From: Rickettsiaceae bacterium
GTDB taxonomy: Bacteria > Pseudomonadota > Alphaproteobacteria > Rickettsiales > Rickettsiaceae
DNA length: 17,109 nt
Assembly (NCBI GenBank): GCA_021741085.1
Contig: JAIOYM010000017.1
Coordinates: 1-17,109, forward strand
Direction: 5' to 3'
In this document: positions 7,255-15,249 of the stretch, in pieces
How positions within the stretch are numbered: the first letter of the stretch is position 1
How the letters are laid out: each line of letters begins with the position of its first letter
The notes under the pieces: model-generated
The model's database searches: none
Seen by the model: the letters and a program-made list of their open reading frames with translations, nothing else
What the model was told of the DNA's origin: nothing
Program-made: the position numbers and the translations under genes

Positions 7255-9183
7255 TTAAGTTAAAGGACTGATATTGACAGAAATATCTTGCTTCAACTTA
7301 GACCTTGCAAGCCAATTAATAATATATTTTTGTATATTAAAAGAGCGGCTTGCAAAAATAATAAATTTATAGCGATACTTATTGTTAATACGAAGAATTT
7401 GCTCTGGTGCAGGACCTAAAACTCTTGCCTTAGGTATAAACTCTATATTTTTAGCCAAAATTTTGCATAATGCTAGTGCTTTTTCATTAGTATTAGCAGA
7501 TATATTTACCGCCGCCATGATAGAAAATGGGGGCATTTCATTTTCCTCGCGTAACCTTAGCTCTTGTTCTATGAACTCTTCATAATCATTATTTTGCAAC
7601 ATCCTCATAAAAGTGCTATTAGGATAGTATGTTTGAACCAAAACTGTACCTTCGAATTTTTCTCTACCAGCCCTTCCAGCAACCTGATGTAATAATTGAA
7701 ATGTTCTCTCGGCTGCTTTCAAATCGCCATTATTAAAACCGCTATCTGCATCAATAACCCCCACAAGAGCTATAGATGGAAAATGCAAACCTTTAGCTAT
7801 TATTTGTGTGCCTATTATGATATTAAATTCATGATTGGTTATTTTATCTATTAAATCTTTGCTGTCGGCGGAATCCTTTGTTTCATTTCTACTTAATACA
7901 CATATAGAGGCGCTAGGGAAATTTTTAGCTACTTCTTCAGCTATCCTCTCTATACCAGGCCCACATGGTGCATAGCTATCATCTTTTTTACATTCAGGGC
8001 AATTTGAAGGTTTTGAAATAGAGTAACCGCAATAATGGCAAATTAACTTATTAATATTTTTATGGTATACAAGCCAAGCGCTGCAATTATTACAACAAAA
8101 CCTAAAATCACAATTTGTACATAACAGCATTGGAGAATAACCCTTCCTGTTTAAGAATAATAATATCTGCTGATTGCGTACAAGTGCTGAACCTATTTCA
8201 TACTTTAACTCTTCTGCTAACCATCCACCCCCTTTAGGCTTTTTTTTCTTTAGATCTACAAGCTTTATATCAGGCAAATTCATATGATATCTTGTAGGTA
8301 ATTTTACCATCTTAAACTTACCTAATTTAATATTATAATAAGTTTCTATAGATGGTGTAGCCGACACTAGCACCAATTTACTGTCAAAAATTTTTGAACG
8401 TAAAATAGCCATATCTCTAGCGTTATACAATATACCCTGATCTTGCTTGTATGAGCTATCTTGTTCTTCATCCACTATTATAAGACCTAAATTTGCGTAA
8501 GGTAAAAACGTAGCGCTTCTCGCTCCTATTATGATTTTGGCTTTCTTGGAAACTATGTCTTGAAAGACTTGTTTTTTATAAGATAAAGTTTTTGCCGAAT
8601 GCCATATAGCTGGTTCAAATGCAAAACGTTCTATAAATCTAGTTATAATCTGTGATGTTAAAGCTATCTCAGGAAGAAGTATCAAAACCTGTTGGCCTTT
8701 ATCTAAAAAATCTTTTATAAGATTGAAATAAACCTCAGTTTTGCCTGATCCTGTAACACCTTGCAACACATTAAACTGCTCTTTTTTTAAAATCGCCAAA
8801 GCTTGATTTTGTTCCTCAGAAAGATCCGCCAAAGATAATTCAAAATTATAATTAATTTCGCTTTTATTTCTTGATTTTGCTAACAATTCTATAGGAATAG
8901 CAAGTTTAGCAATAGATCCGTAGGGGGATAGATAATAATCACCGGCTTTGCGCAAATAGGTAATAAATTTTTCTGTAAGCGTAAATTGGGTGAATTTATC
9001 TATGATTGCCTTGGTTTTATTTTCAATCGAGCTAACCTCTTTTAACTTCCAAACTATTCCTACCAATTCTTTACTGCGAAAATTAACTATAACAAGATTA
9101 CCTATTTCTAGGTGCATTGTTGGTGGTATTGAGTAATCTAAAGGAAATAATTTCACCAAAGGTAGCAAAATTTCTGCAAACAT
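7255..9183 (-). CDS. priA: Primosomal replication restart helicase PriA
   Basis: Superfamily 2 3'-5' DNA helicase that recognises stalled forks and reloads the replisome. The N-terminal DNA-binding domain is at 1-110. Walker A GVTGSGKT is at 142-149. Walker B is at 238-241 and reads DEEQ instead of the usual DEEH; this is followed by the conserved DSSYKQD. The SAT-type motif VSATPS is at 273-278. The zinc-binding insertion has eight family cysteines (355, 358, 364, 367, 382, 385, 395, 398) plus an extra Cys363. Helicase motifs V and VI (GTQIIAKGLHFP and HQVAGRAGR) are intact, as is the C-terminal PAPEQILRINNKYR block. Length 642 residues, shorter than the ~730 of E. coli but usual for alphaproteobacteria. 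ATG 9183 lacks a strong ribosome-binding site. rppH lies upstream on the same strand across a 113-base gap. Confidence 0.96.
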   Translation of the reverse strand: MFAEILLPLVKLFPLDYSIPPTMHLEIGNLVIVNFRSKELVGIVWKLKEVSSIENKTKAIIDKFTQFTLTEKFITYLRKAGDYYLSPYGSIAKLAIPIELLAKSRNKSEINYNFELSLADLSEEQNQALAILKKEQFNVLQGVTGSGKTEVYFNLIKDFLDKGQQVLILLPEIALTSQIITRFIERFAFEPAIWHSAKTLSYKKQVFQDIVSKKAKIIIGARSATFLPYANLGLIIVDEEQDSSYKQDQGILYNARDMAILRSKIFDSKLVLVSATPSIETYYNIKLGKFKMVKLPTRYHMNLPDIKLVDLKKKKPKGGGWLAEELKYEIGSALVRNQQILLFLNRKGYSPMLLCTNCDFRFCCNNCSAWLVYHKNINKLICHYCGYSISKPSNCPECKKDDSYAPCGPGIERIAEEVAKNFPSASICVLSRNETKDSADSKDLIDKITNHEFNIIIGTQIIAKGLHFPSIALVGVIDADSGFNNGDLKAAERTFQLLHQVAGRAGREKFEGTVLVQTYYPNSTFMRMLQNNDYEEFIEQELRLREENEMPPFSIMAAVNISANTNEKALALCKILAKNIEFIPKARVLGPAPEQILRINNKYRYKFIIFASRSFNIQKYIINWLARSKLKQDISVNISPLT

Positions 9184-9296
9184 CTTGTTTGTATCTGTGT
9201 AATATTGTTATGTAATAGTATTGAACTAATTGCTAAATATGCAAAGCTATATCTAAAATACAAGTGAAACAGAATTACTAATTTCTAACAATCGAT

Positions 9297-9836
9297 TCAT
9301 TTATCTTCTATTGTTGCATATTTTTTCAACAGCGGCTTAAATTCTCGCATCACGGCTCCGTATAACCTTCGTTTGAAATAGGCTATGGTAGTATTTAGCT
9401 TTTCTGGAGCAACCCACTGCCACTGGGAAAATTCAGGAATCTGTGTTTGTATGTTGATTTCATCATCATTGCCTTCAAATCTTATCAAAAACCATTTTTG
9501 ATTTTGCCCGCAATATTTACCACCCCATAACTGAGATACAGACTTCTCTGGTATATCATAACAATACCAATATCGACTTTCAGCAACTATATTTGCGTTA
9601 TTAGATCCTATTTCTTCAAGCATTTCGCGCATAGCCGCCTGGCTTGGAGTTTCCCCCAAATTAATTCCACCCTGTGGCATTTGCCAAGCAGTATGTTTAG
9701 AATCAATTCGGTTACCTAGAAAGATCTCATTGTTTTTGTTAATTATCATCAAACCAACAGCAGGCCTATAACCACTACTACCTAATATTTTTTTCTGGAA
9801 TTCTGATGAGTTTGTATACTTGGTTGAAACTTTCAT
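9297..9836 (-). CDS. rppH: RNA pyrophosphohydrolase RppH (Nudix)
   Basis: Removes pyrophosphate from the 5' end of triphosphorylated mRNAs, which opens them to RNase E-type decay. In several intracellular pathogens the orthologue is known as an invasion-associated Nudix protein. The YRPAVGLMIIN strand at 23-33 is typical of the RppH group. The Nudix box is complete at 56-77: Gly56, Glu62, Arg70-Glu71, Glu74-Glu75, Gly77. The C-terminal WQWV and FKRRLYGAVMREF segments also match the family. ATG 9836 is chosen over a TTG two codons upstream, giving 179 residues, close to the 176 of E. coli. A good promoter lies about 60 bases upstream. The gene runs toward priA but is separated from it by 113 bases. 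Confidence 0.95.
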   Translation of the reverse strand: MKVSTKYTNSSEFQKKILGSSGYRPAVGLMIINKNNEIFLGNRIDSKHTAWQMPQGGINLGETPSQAAMREMLEEIGSNNANIVAESRYWYCYDIPEKSVSQLWGGKYCGQNQKWFLIRFEGNDDEINIQTQIPEFSQWQWVAPEKLNTTIAYFKRRLYGAVMREFKPLLKKYATIEDK

Positions 9837-9896
9837 AATCAATAAACATATCTTAAAAATCTACAAATTTTTATTTTTATTTGAGTGCTACATATT

Positions 9897-9926
9897 ATTA
9901 TATAACTTTTATTGTATTATTGTCAT
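9897..9926 (-). promoter_or_regulatory. Sigma-70 promoter for rppH
   Basis: On the minus strand, ATGACA (plus bases 9921-9926, 5 of 6 matches to the -35 consensus) is followed by an 18-base spacer and a perfect TATAAT (plus 9897-9902). Transcription would start about 55 bases before the rppH ATG. Confidence 0.6.
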
Positions 9927-10071
9927 TACAAAAGTCTTTATAAAATATTCGATTATATTGTAAATATTTTCTCTTCAAACAAACACTATCTAATTTAAGC
10001 TTTTATTAGTAAAAAGTGGTTAAATTATTTGGCCTATGCTATATTCTGATATATTTATATAGAGGGAATTT

Positions 10072-10251
10072 ATGATTCTAATTTATGCTGGCCTTGCCAT
10101 CACAACATTAGTTATGCTGATCGGCGTAGTGCTTATGTCTTTTAATAAAAAGCTTAGCGATAAGTTTGGTAATAAATTTATGAATTTAAGAGTTATATCC
10201 CAAGCTATTACTATTGCTCTTATAATGATTTTATATTATTTTAAGCATTAA
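10072..10251 (+). CDS. Small HIG1-domain (twin transmembrane) protein
   Basis: A 59-residue protein too short for most gene callers. ATG 10072 has the ribosome-binding site AGAGGG at 10061-10066. Two hydrophobic helices (about 2-22 and 42-56) are joined by a short polar loop ending in NKFMNLRVISQ. That loop-to-helix segment fits the conserved pattern of the HIG_1_N family, known in alphaproteobacteria as small twin-transmembrane proteins and in mitochondria as factors that bind respiratory supercomplexes. A role in the inner-membrane respiratory chain is inferred by family only. A possible extended -10 (TG then TATATT at 10040-10045) lies upstream and a clear terminator follows, so the gene appears to be transcribed alone. 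Confidence 0.82.
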   Translation: MILIYAGLAITTLVMLIGVVLMSFNKKLSDKFGNKFMNLRVISQAITIALIMILYYFKH

Positions 10252-10290
10252 CAACTATTCATGGGTTCCTTGGGTTTGAGAATAAAAAAA

Positions 10291-10328
10291 GCTAAACTAA
10301 AACTTTAAAATCTTAGTATAGCCTTTTT
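10291..10328. terminator. Bidirectional rho-independent terminator
   Basis: GCTAAACTAA (10291-10300) pairs with TTAGTATAGC (10313-10322), with one mismatch. A CTTTTT tract follows on the plus strand and a run of seven A (10284-10290) precedes it, which becomes U7 on the minus strand. It can therefore end both the HIG1-domain gene (+) and the convergent Gly/Ser-tailed gene (-). Confidence 0.75.
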
Positions 10329-10375
10329 ATAATTTTATATGAAATCTCAATCAGAGTAAAAGATAGGTGGTAGGA

Positions 10376-11008
10376 TTAACTACCACCACCGCCACTACCA
10401 GCGCCGCTATCGCCACTGCCACCGCCGCTATCGCCGTCGCTATCGCCTCCACTAGTACCACCAGCAGCTTCCCATACTGCATCTAGATCGGCTACTTTGT
10501 ATGTTTGACATCCGGCTAGGTAATCATTAGTTGTAACTCTAGAAATAGGAGACGAAATTCCCATATATTTTTTTAAATTTACTAAATTATCATCAAAAGA
10601 TACAATGTCCGTCATACACTTCCAAGATGATGCCACCGTAGCTGCACTTTCGTTAACATCTGTTCCAAATACAGGAACTAGTATTATTCTTGCATTTTTG
10701 AATCGATTATCTACGCTCTCGTTTGAAGTATCATATGCTGATCTTGCGCTAAATTGCATTAAAACTTGATAGTTTACACCGATAGCGAGTGTGCTGAAAA
10801 ACGGGTTGCTATCGCCATCTATTTGATCGGCAAACTCTATGGCAACACCTTGTTTTTCTAAGGCTAGAGTTTTAGATTTTTGTATCATAGCATTAACATA
10901 AGAATCTGCATCCATTAATCTAGATTTCAAGTCGTTATCATATTGCCTGTCCGCTAATGCTGTTGTTGCTAATATAGCTGAAGTTGCAAGTAATAATAAT
11001 TTTTTCAT
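10376..11008 (-). CDS. Exported protein with Gly/Ser/Asp-rich C-terminal tail, function unknown
   Basis: I do not recognise this family. The start is placed at ATG 11008, giving 210 residues. It begins with a textbook signal peptide, MKKLLLLATSAILATTALA, with cleavage after ALA. A longer in-frame start at 11050 is rejected because it would put 14 residues before the signal peptide and because a TATAAT -10 (plus 11049-11054) overlaps it. The mature part (residues 20-182) is a soluble-looking domain with two cysteines, Cys131 and Cys167, that could form a disulphide. The last 28 residues (183-210) are almost only Gly, Ser and Asp, encoded by GC-rich DNA that stands out from its surroundings. 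A periplasmic or surface location is inferred. The tail could be a flexible linker end or spacer. Confidence 0.75.
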   Translation of the reverse strand: MKKLLLLATSAILATTALADRQYDNDLKSRLMDADSYVNAMIQKSKTLALEKQGVAIEFADQIDGDSNPFFSTLAIGVNYQVLMQFSARSAYDTSNESVDNRFKNARIILVPVFGTDVNESAATVASSWKCMTDIVSFDDNLVNLKKYMGISSPISRVTTNDYLAGCQTYKVADLDAVWEAAGGTSGGDSDGDSGGGSGDSGAGSGGGGS

Positions 11009-11048
11009 ATATATACTTTTTTCGAAAAGTTGAGCAGTCACTACAAAC

Positions 11049-11054
11049 ATTATA
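11049..11054 (-). promoter_or_regulatory. Candidate -10 element for the Gly/Ser-tailed gene
   Basis: A perfect minus-strand TATAAT lies about 40 bases upstream of ATG 11008, giving a leader of about 35 bases. No good -35 is visible. Its position supports the shorter start of the gene. Confidence 0.4.
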
Positions 11055-11225
11055 TTACAACCTAAAGTTTAATTTATAGTTAATTCAAATCCACTTATAC
11101 GATTTATAGATCTGCAGTTTTTAATCCAATGTCTATTATCGGAATATAAATATTTTTTAGAATTCATTGCAATCTATTCAGCTCCATGTTACCTTATATC
11201 AAGATTATTAAATAACAATTTAAAT

Positions 11226-13124
11226 ATGTTAACCCATATGTTGAGATTCCATTATAAAATTACAACTATTTTATTGATAGCACTTTATTCTTTTACAGCT
11301 AGCGCTAGATGGGCAGAATATAAAGATGCCAACTATTCTATAGAAAAAGAAAACACTAATATAGAAGTGGACGCTGATGGTCAGTATACTAAAATAAAGG
11401 AAATAAAATTCAAAGTTTTAAATGAACAAGGTAGGGTAATTTTTGCAGACTTCCGAACAACTTATAATAATTCAGCTGAAAAATTTGATATTTTAGAAGC
11501 ATCTTGCAAAACTAAAGGTAAAATATACAAGGTACCTTTAAATAATATTGAGGATAAACCTTTAGCAAGCAGTAACAAAGGTTTTGATCAAAACAATCAA
11601 ATACTTATAGCTTTTCCTAATGTTGAAGTGGGATCAGAAATTTCAATTACGTATAAAAATAGAACTTTGAAACCCGTCTTGGCTAATAATTTCTTTATAA
11701 ATTTTTTCTATAATGCTTATACAAAAAATTATGAAGTAAATATGCAGTCAAAAATACCTCTTTATATAAATGTAAACAACCCTAAAAATGCTTTAGTGGT
11801 TAAAGAAACAACAAAAGATGGTGTATATTCGCTGCAAATTAAAAATAAAAAGCCTATATTTGATGTCGTTTTAAACGAAAGTGGAACTTTAAATCCAAAT
11901 TTTACGCATTGGGTTGAAGTTTCATCTGTAAAGGAGTGGGGCGATCTTGCAAAGAAATTTGCTCCTAAATACGAAAGCGTAATAAATCAAAAATTACCGC
12001 AATTATTTGAAAAAATAGTTGCAGCAGCAAAAAAAATTAAAGATCCAGTTGCCCAAATTAATAAAGTAACCTCTATGCTGAATGAAAAGATTCAATATAT
12101 GGGGGATTGGAAAACTGTCGAGGGAAGTTATTACCCAAGAGATTTGTCAACAATAGCTGGTAGTCAAATAGGTGACTGCAAAGATTTTTCAGTTAGCGCT
12201 GCTGCAATATTAAAAGCATTGGGTTATAAAGTAAATGCATCTCTTGTTCATAGAGGTTATCATTATGAATCAAAAAATAAATTGTATAATTTAGCCTCTC
12301 CTTTTCAATTTAATCATGCTTTTTTACGAGTTGTTGATAAAAGTGGAAAAATATACTGGATAGATCCAACTAATTATGTAAGTATGGCTCAGGATATTTT
12401 TGAAGATGTATCCGACCGACCAGCCTTAGTTCTTGACTCTGCTAGTCCAGAATTAACATTCACAAATTCAATCGATTATAAACGCAACGTTAACCTCTGG
12501 GATAGAGTAATTTCAATTAACCCTAAGAGTGATAATGTAGCGGATATTTCTGCAAATATTGATCTTAAAGGTTATTCTGCTAAAGGTTTAACGGCTCTAG
12601 CATTAGTATCTCCTCAGCAACAGATTAATGACGATGTCTTCTATGGTTTAGTTAGAAGAAGATTAAATGATAACCAAAAGAAATTTATAAAATTTAGCAG
12701 CAAACTTACTTCAAGAATAGTTGAAGACATTGAAATAAAATTAGCCTACGAAGACGATAATATTGTTTCAAAAACTAGTTCAGGATTAGCTTTACCCATA
12801 ACAAATTTTTCTTACGATTTGCTTACTGACGTTAATGGTCAAATCCTAAATTTAGCATTCTATCCTGGAATCACGAAACGTACATATACTATAAAAAACA
12901 ACAACAATGTGGATATTGAAAAAGTAAATACGGAAATAAATAGTAAATGGATTGATTACAAAATTTTTGCAACAAATATCGGTAAAGATATTAAATTAAC
13001 CGAAGAGCTTGCTATTAAAACCCCTCAAATCAATTCTTCAGAGCTAGCAACTAAAGAATATATTAAATTAAAAGAAGACTTGAGGAAATTGGGTAAGTCT
13101 TTTATTATCAATTTAAATAATTAA
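11226..13124 (+). CDS. DUF3857/transglutaminase-like exported protein
   Basis: A 632-residue protein with an N-terminal signal peptide (hydrophobic stretch 12-25, likely cleavage after TASA). Residues ~35-220 fit the beta-rich DUF3857 domain. A transglutaminase-like papain-fold core follows with its triad complete: Cys318 in GDCKDFSV, His364 in FNHAFLRV and Asp380 in WIDPT. The remainder to 632 is a beta-rich C-terminal region. Proteins with this layout are periplasmic or surface-located. Their chemistry is usually unproven and could be protein crosslinking, proteolysis or peptide transfer. The start is ATG 11226, with ATG 11238 equally possible; neither has a clear ribosome-binding site. dusB begins 30 bases after its stop, so the two are probably co-transcribed, without an obvious functional link. 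Confidence 0.85.
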   Translation: MLTHMLRFHYKITTILLIALYSFTASARWAEYKDANYSIEKENTNIEVDADGQYTKIKEIKFKVLNEQGRVIFADFRTTYNNSAEKFDILEASCKTKGKIYKVPLNNIEDKPLASSNKGFDQNNQILIAFPNVEVGSEISITYKNRTLKPVLANNFFINFFYNAYTKNYEVNMQSKIPLYINVNNPKNALVVKETTKDGVYSLQIKNKKPIFDVVLNESGTLNPNFTHWVEVSSVKEWGDLAKKFAPKYESVINQKLPQLFEKIVAAAKKIKDPVAQINKVTSMLNEKIQYMGDWKTVEGSYYPRDLSTIAGSQIGDCKDFSVSAAAILKALGYKVNASLVHRGYHYESKNKLYNLASPFQFNHAFLRVVDKSGKIYWIDPTNYVSMAQDIFEDVSDRPALVLDSASPELTFTNSIDYKRNVNLWDRVISINPKSDNVADISANIDLKGYSAKGLTALALVSPQQQINDDVFYGLVRRRLNDNQKKFIKFSSKLTSRIVEDIEIKLAYEDDNIVSKTSSGLALPITNFSYDLLTDVNGQILNLAFYPGITKRTYTIKNNNNVDIEKVNTEINSKWIDYKIFATNIGKDIKLTEELAIKTPQINSSELATKEYIKLKEDLRKLGKSFIINLNN

Positions 13125-13154
13125 TTGATAATAAGAATTTTACTTACTTTATAA

Positions 13155-14132
13155 ATGAAATCAATAACAATAGGGGATATAAAACTTGAAGGTAACACCA
13201 TTCTTGCGCCAATGTCTGGTGTTACCGACATGCCTTTTAGAAGGCTTGCTAAAAAACTAGGTGCGCCACTAGTTGTTTCGGAAATGGTAGCCTGTAGGGC
13301 TATGATGGTGGAAGACGCCAAGGCTTTGCGAAAATCTCAAATAGAGATAAGCGATTCTACTAATTCTTGCGTGCAGCTTGCTGGCTGTGAACCAGATGTA
13401 ATGGCTGAGGCGGCTAAGATGAACGAATCTATGGGTGCAAAAATAATTGATATTAATTTTGGCTGCCCGGCAAAACGTGTTACCAATGGATATGCTGGCT
13501 CTAGTTTAATGAAAGATCCTATACTTGCTCAGCAAATCATTAAAGCTGTAGTGCAAGCCGTAAAAATCCCTGTAACATTAAAAATGCGTACTGGTTGGGA
13601 TGATAATTCCCGTAATGCCCCAGAATTAGCGCGGATAGCTGAAAATGAAGGCATAAAGATGATAACAGTACACGGTAGAACTCGCTGTCAATTCTATAGC
13701 GGTTCTTCTGATTGGAGCTTTGTAAAACAAGTTAAAGTCAATATCTCTATACCACTTATAGTTAATGGAGATATTAAGTCTTTCGATGATGTAGACAGTG
13801 CTCTTGATCAATCTGGTGCCGATGGTGTAATGGTAGGAAGAGGCGCTTATGGTAACCCTTGGATATTAAAACAATTCGCACATTATATTAACAAAAAGGA
13901 AAAATTATCCAAACCATCCATAAAAGAACAAAAAGAAATAATTTTAGAGCATTATCACGATATTTTATCTCATTATGGTTTAGAGTATGGTATAAAAATT
14001 GCCCGTAAGCACTTGGGTTGGTATAGTTCTGGCCTAGAAAATTCTTCACATTTCCGTGCAACAATAAATCAAACCAGCAATCAGAATGAGGTGTGCAAAA
14101 TAATAGAAGATTTTTATGGTCTTTTTATATAG
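13155..14132 (+). CDS. dusB: tRNA-dihydrouridine synthase DusB
   Basis: FMN-dependent enzyme that reduces specific uridines in the tRNA D-loop. The TIM-barrel start LAPMSGVTDMPFRR is at 17-30. The catalytic general acid Cys104 lies in DINFGCPAKRV. The Lys143/Arg145 pair in LKMRTGW and the FMN phosphate-binding segments VHGRTRCQFYSG, VNGDI and MVGRGAYGNPW are all present. The C-terminal helical domain includes KHLGWY. Length 325 residues is normal for the DusB/NifR3 group, the main Dus subfamily of alphaproteobacteria. In many free-living relatives dusB precedes ntrB/ntrC; here it follows the transglutaminase-like gene and rpsD comes next, so that link is absent. No clear ribosome-binding site precedes ATG 13155. 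Confidence 0.95.
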   Translation: MKSITIGDIKLEGNTILAPMSGVTDMPFRRLAKKLGAPLVVSEMVACRAMMVEDAKALRKSQIEISDSTNSCVQLAGCEPDVMAEAAKMNESMGAKIIDINFGCPAKRVTNGYAGSSLMKDPILAQQIIKAVVQAVKIPVTLKMRTGWDDNSRNAPELARIAENEGIKMITVHGRTRCQFYSGSSDWSFVKQVKVNISIPLIVNGDIKSFDDVDSALDQSGADGVMVGRGAYGNPWILKQFAHYINKKEKLSKPSIKEQKEIILEHYHDILSHYGLEYGIKIARKHLGWYSSGLENSSHFRATINQTSNQNEVCKIIEDFYGLFI

Positions 14133-14219
14133 TTAATATTTGTTTAAAGATTTGTGCCAAATGAAGTAGGCTAAAAAATAAAAATTTTATAATTTTTTTG
14201 GTTTTGCTGCAAATAGCGC

Positions 14220-14247
14220 TAGACTTTTATAGTCAATTCTGTAGAAT
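14220..14247 (+). promoter_or_regulatory. Candidate promoter for rpsD
   Basis: TAGACT (14220-14225) and TAGAAT (14242-14247) are separated by 16 bases, with 4 and 5 of 6 consensus matches. The implied leader is about 47 bases. Confidence 0.4.
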
Positions 14248-14300
14248 GTTAGTATAGCAATTTAAAATCTTTAATTTATTTAATTTGAATAAGGTATCTA

Positions 14301-14924
14301 GTGAGCAAAGTTTTACAAGCGAAACATAAATTAAGTCGTTGTCTTCAAGCAACAATTTGGGACAATACAAAAAATACATATGAAAAAAGAAATTACAAAC
14401 CTGGTCAGCATGGTCCTTTAAGTAAAACCAAATTGTCTGACTATGGTTTGCATTTGCAAGCAAAACAAAGACTAAAAGCGCATTACGGTGGCCCTAGAAT
14501 AACAGAGAAACAGTTTAGAAACCTATTTGCTTTGGCTCGTTCTAAGAAGGGTAACACTGAGAATGTATTTATAGGTTTGTTGGAAAGCAGATTGGATGTA
14601 GTTATTTACAGATTAGGTATAGCAAAAACTATATTTGCCGCAAGACAAATAGTCGGTCATTCCCATGTTAAAGTAAATGGCAAAAAGCTTAATATTCCTA
14701 GCTATAGATTGAAAATAGGCGATATCATCTCTTTGAAGGATGCTTCACGTAATATTCCAGTAATACAAGAATCAGTATCAGAAAAAAGAGCAGTTCCAGA
14801 ATATTTAAGTTTTGATTCTGATAAAATGGAAGGACAATTTTTACGTATGCCTCACGATCTAGCTGAAGTTAGATTGCCTTTTGAAGCTGACATTAGGCGT
14901 ATAGTTGAGTTGTACTCACACTAA
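14301..14924 (+). CDS. rpsD: 30S ribosomal protein S4
   Basis: Primary 16S rRNA-binding protein of the small subunit. The GTG start at 14301 has the ribosome-binding site AAGG at 14291-14294. Conserved blocks include NYKPGQHG (39-46), DYGLHLQAKQRLKAHYG (about 53-69) and TEKQFRNLF. The S4 RNA-binding domain contains GLLESRLDVVIYRLG, FAARQIVGHSHVKVNGKK and the strand YRLKIGDII. The C-terminal PEYLSFDSDKMEGQFLR region and PFEADIRRIVELYS also match. Length 207 residues is normal. It lacks the N-terminal zinc cysteines found in some S4 variants. It stands alone rather than in the alpha operon (rpsM-rpsK-rpsD), as in many alphaproteobacteria. Confidence 0.98.
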   Translation: MSKVLQAKHKLSRCLQATIWDNTKNTYEKRNYKPGQHGPLSKTKLSDYGLHLQAKQRLKAHYGGPRITEKQFRNLFALARSKKGNTENVFIGLLESRLDVVIYRLGIAKTIFAARQIVGHSHVKVNGKKLNIPSYRLKIGDIISLKDASRNIPVIQESVSEKRAVPEYLSFDSDKMEGQFLRMPHDLAEVRLPFEADIRRIVELYSH

Positions 14925-14933
14925 AATATAGAG

Positions 14934-14963
14934 AATGTATAAATATCTAACTATTTATACATT
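14934..14963. terminator. Perfect hairpin just after rpsD
   Basis: AATGTATAAATA (14934-14945) and TATTTATACATT (14952-14963) form a perfect 12-pair stem with a 6-base loop, starting ten bases after the rpsD stop. There is no T-run downstream, so it may terminate weakly or protect the rpsD mRNA 3' end. Confidence 0.5.
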
Positions 14964-15249
14964 GGCGTCGCATGTGCTCTTTATCCCGGTAATGGGCTAG
15001 GGCACAGTGTACACATATCTATGATTTTTAGGCAATCCAGGATAAAAAAATCTTCCATAACAAACTAAAGCCAATAAATTCTCGCGATAATGTGGTAGAT
15101 CTGTATGCGCTCTTTGATATGATTAAAGGTTGCAGTGCGTGGTGGTAGGATCTACACATTACCGCCTTACTTCCCTACAAAAAAGAGTTAAAATGAACTA
15201 ATATTTCTGTAACAATTTGAGTTGCGTCTAATCAACTAGAATAACAGAA
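14964..15249. other. Hairpin-rich intergenic segment
   Basis: No coding sequence is convincing here, but the base pairing is unusually rich. A compact hairpin spans 14973-15006 (outer arms TGTGCTCT and AGGGCACA, inner CCC/GGG). A long stem spans 15084-15165. Arms ATTTCTGT (15203-15210) and ACAGAAAT (15244-15251) enclose a smaller AGTTG/CAACT stem (15220-15224 and 15233-15237). The segment leads directly into the probable transposase fragment, so it may be the non-coding part of a decayed mobile element, or a separate structured RNA. Confidence 0.45.
15084..15165. repeat. Long imperfect palindrome (candidate palindromic element)
   Basis: The arm 15084-15101 (GCG, mismatch, then TAATGTGGTAGATC) pairs with 15149-15165 (GATCTACACATTA, mismatch, then CGC). 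This gives about 16 pairs with one mismatch and one bulged G at 15095, around a 47-base loop. Rickettsiales genomes are known to carry dispersed palindromic elements of this size. Whether this one is dispersed cannot be judged from one copy. Confidence 0.5.

Noticed and set aside
7382..7585. Plus-strand frame inside priA
   Set aside because: It is a shadow of the conserved priA C-terminal region.
11009..11050. N-terminal extension of the Gly/Ser-tailed protein
   Set aside because: It would precede a complete signal peptide and overlaps a TATAAT element.
13121..13811. Minus-strand frames inside dusB
   Set aside because: They are antisense shadows of a conserved enzyme gene.
14233..14463. Minus-strand frame over the rpsD start
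   Set aside because: It overlaps the rpsD leader and conserved N-terminus and has no supporting signals.
14973..15006. SRP RNA, tmRNA, 6S or RNase P RNA in the hairpin region
   Set aside because: None of the conserved sequence blocks of these RNAs is present; only generic pairing is visible.
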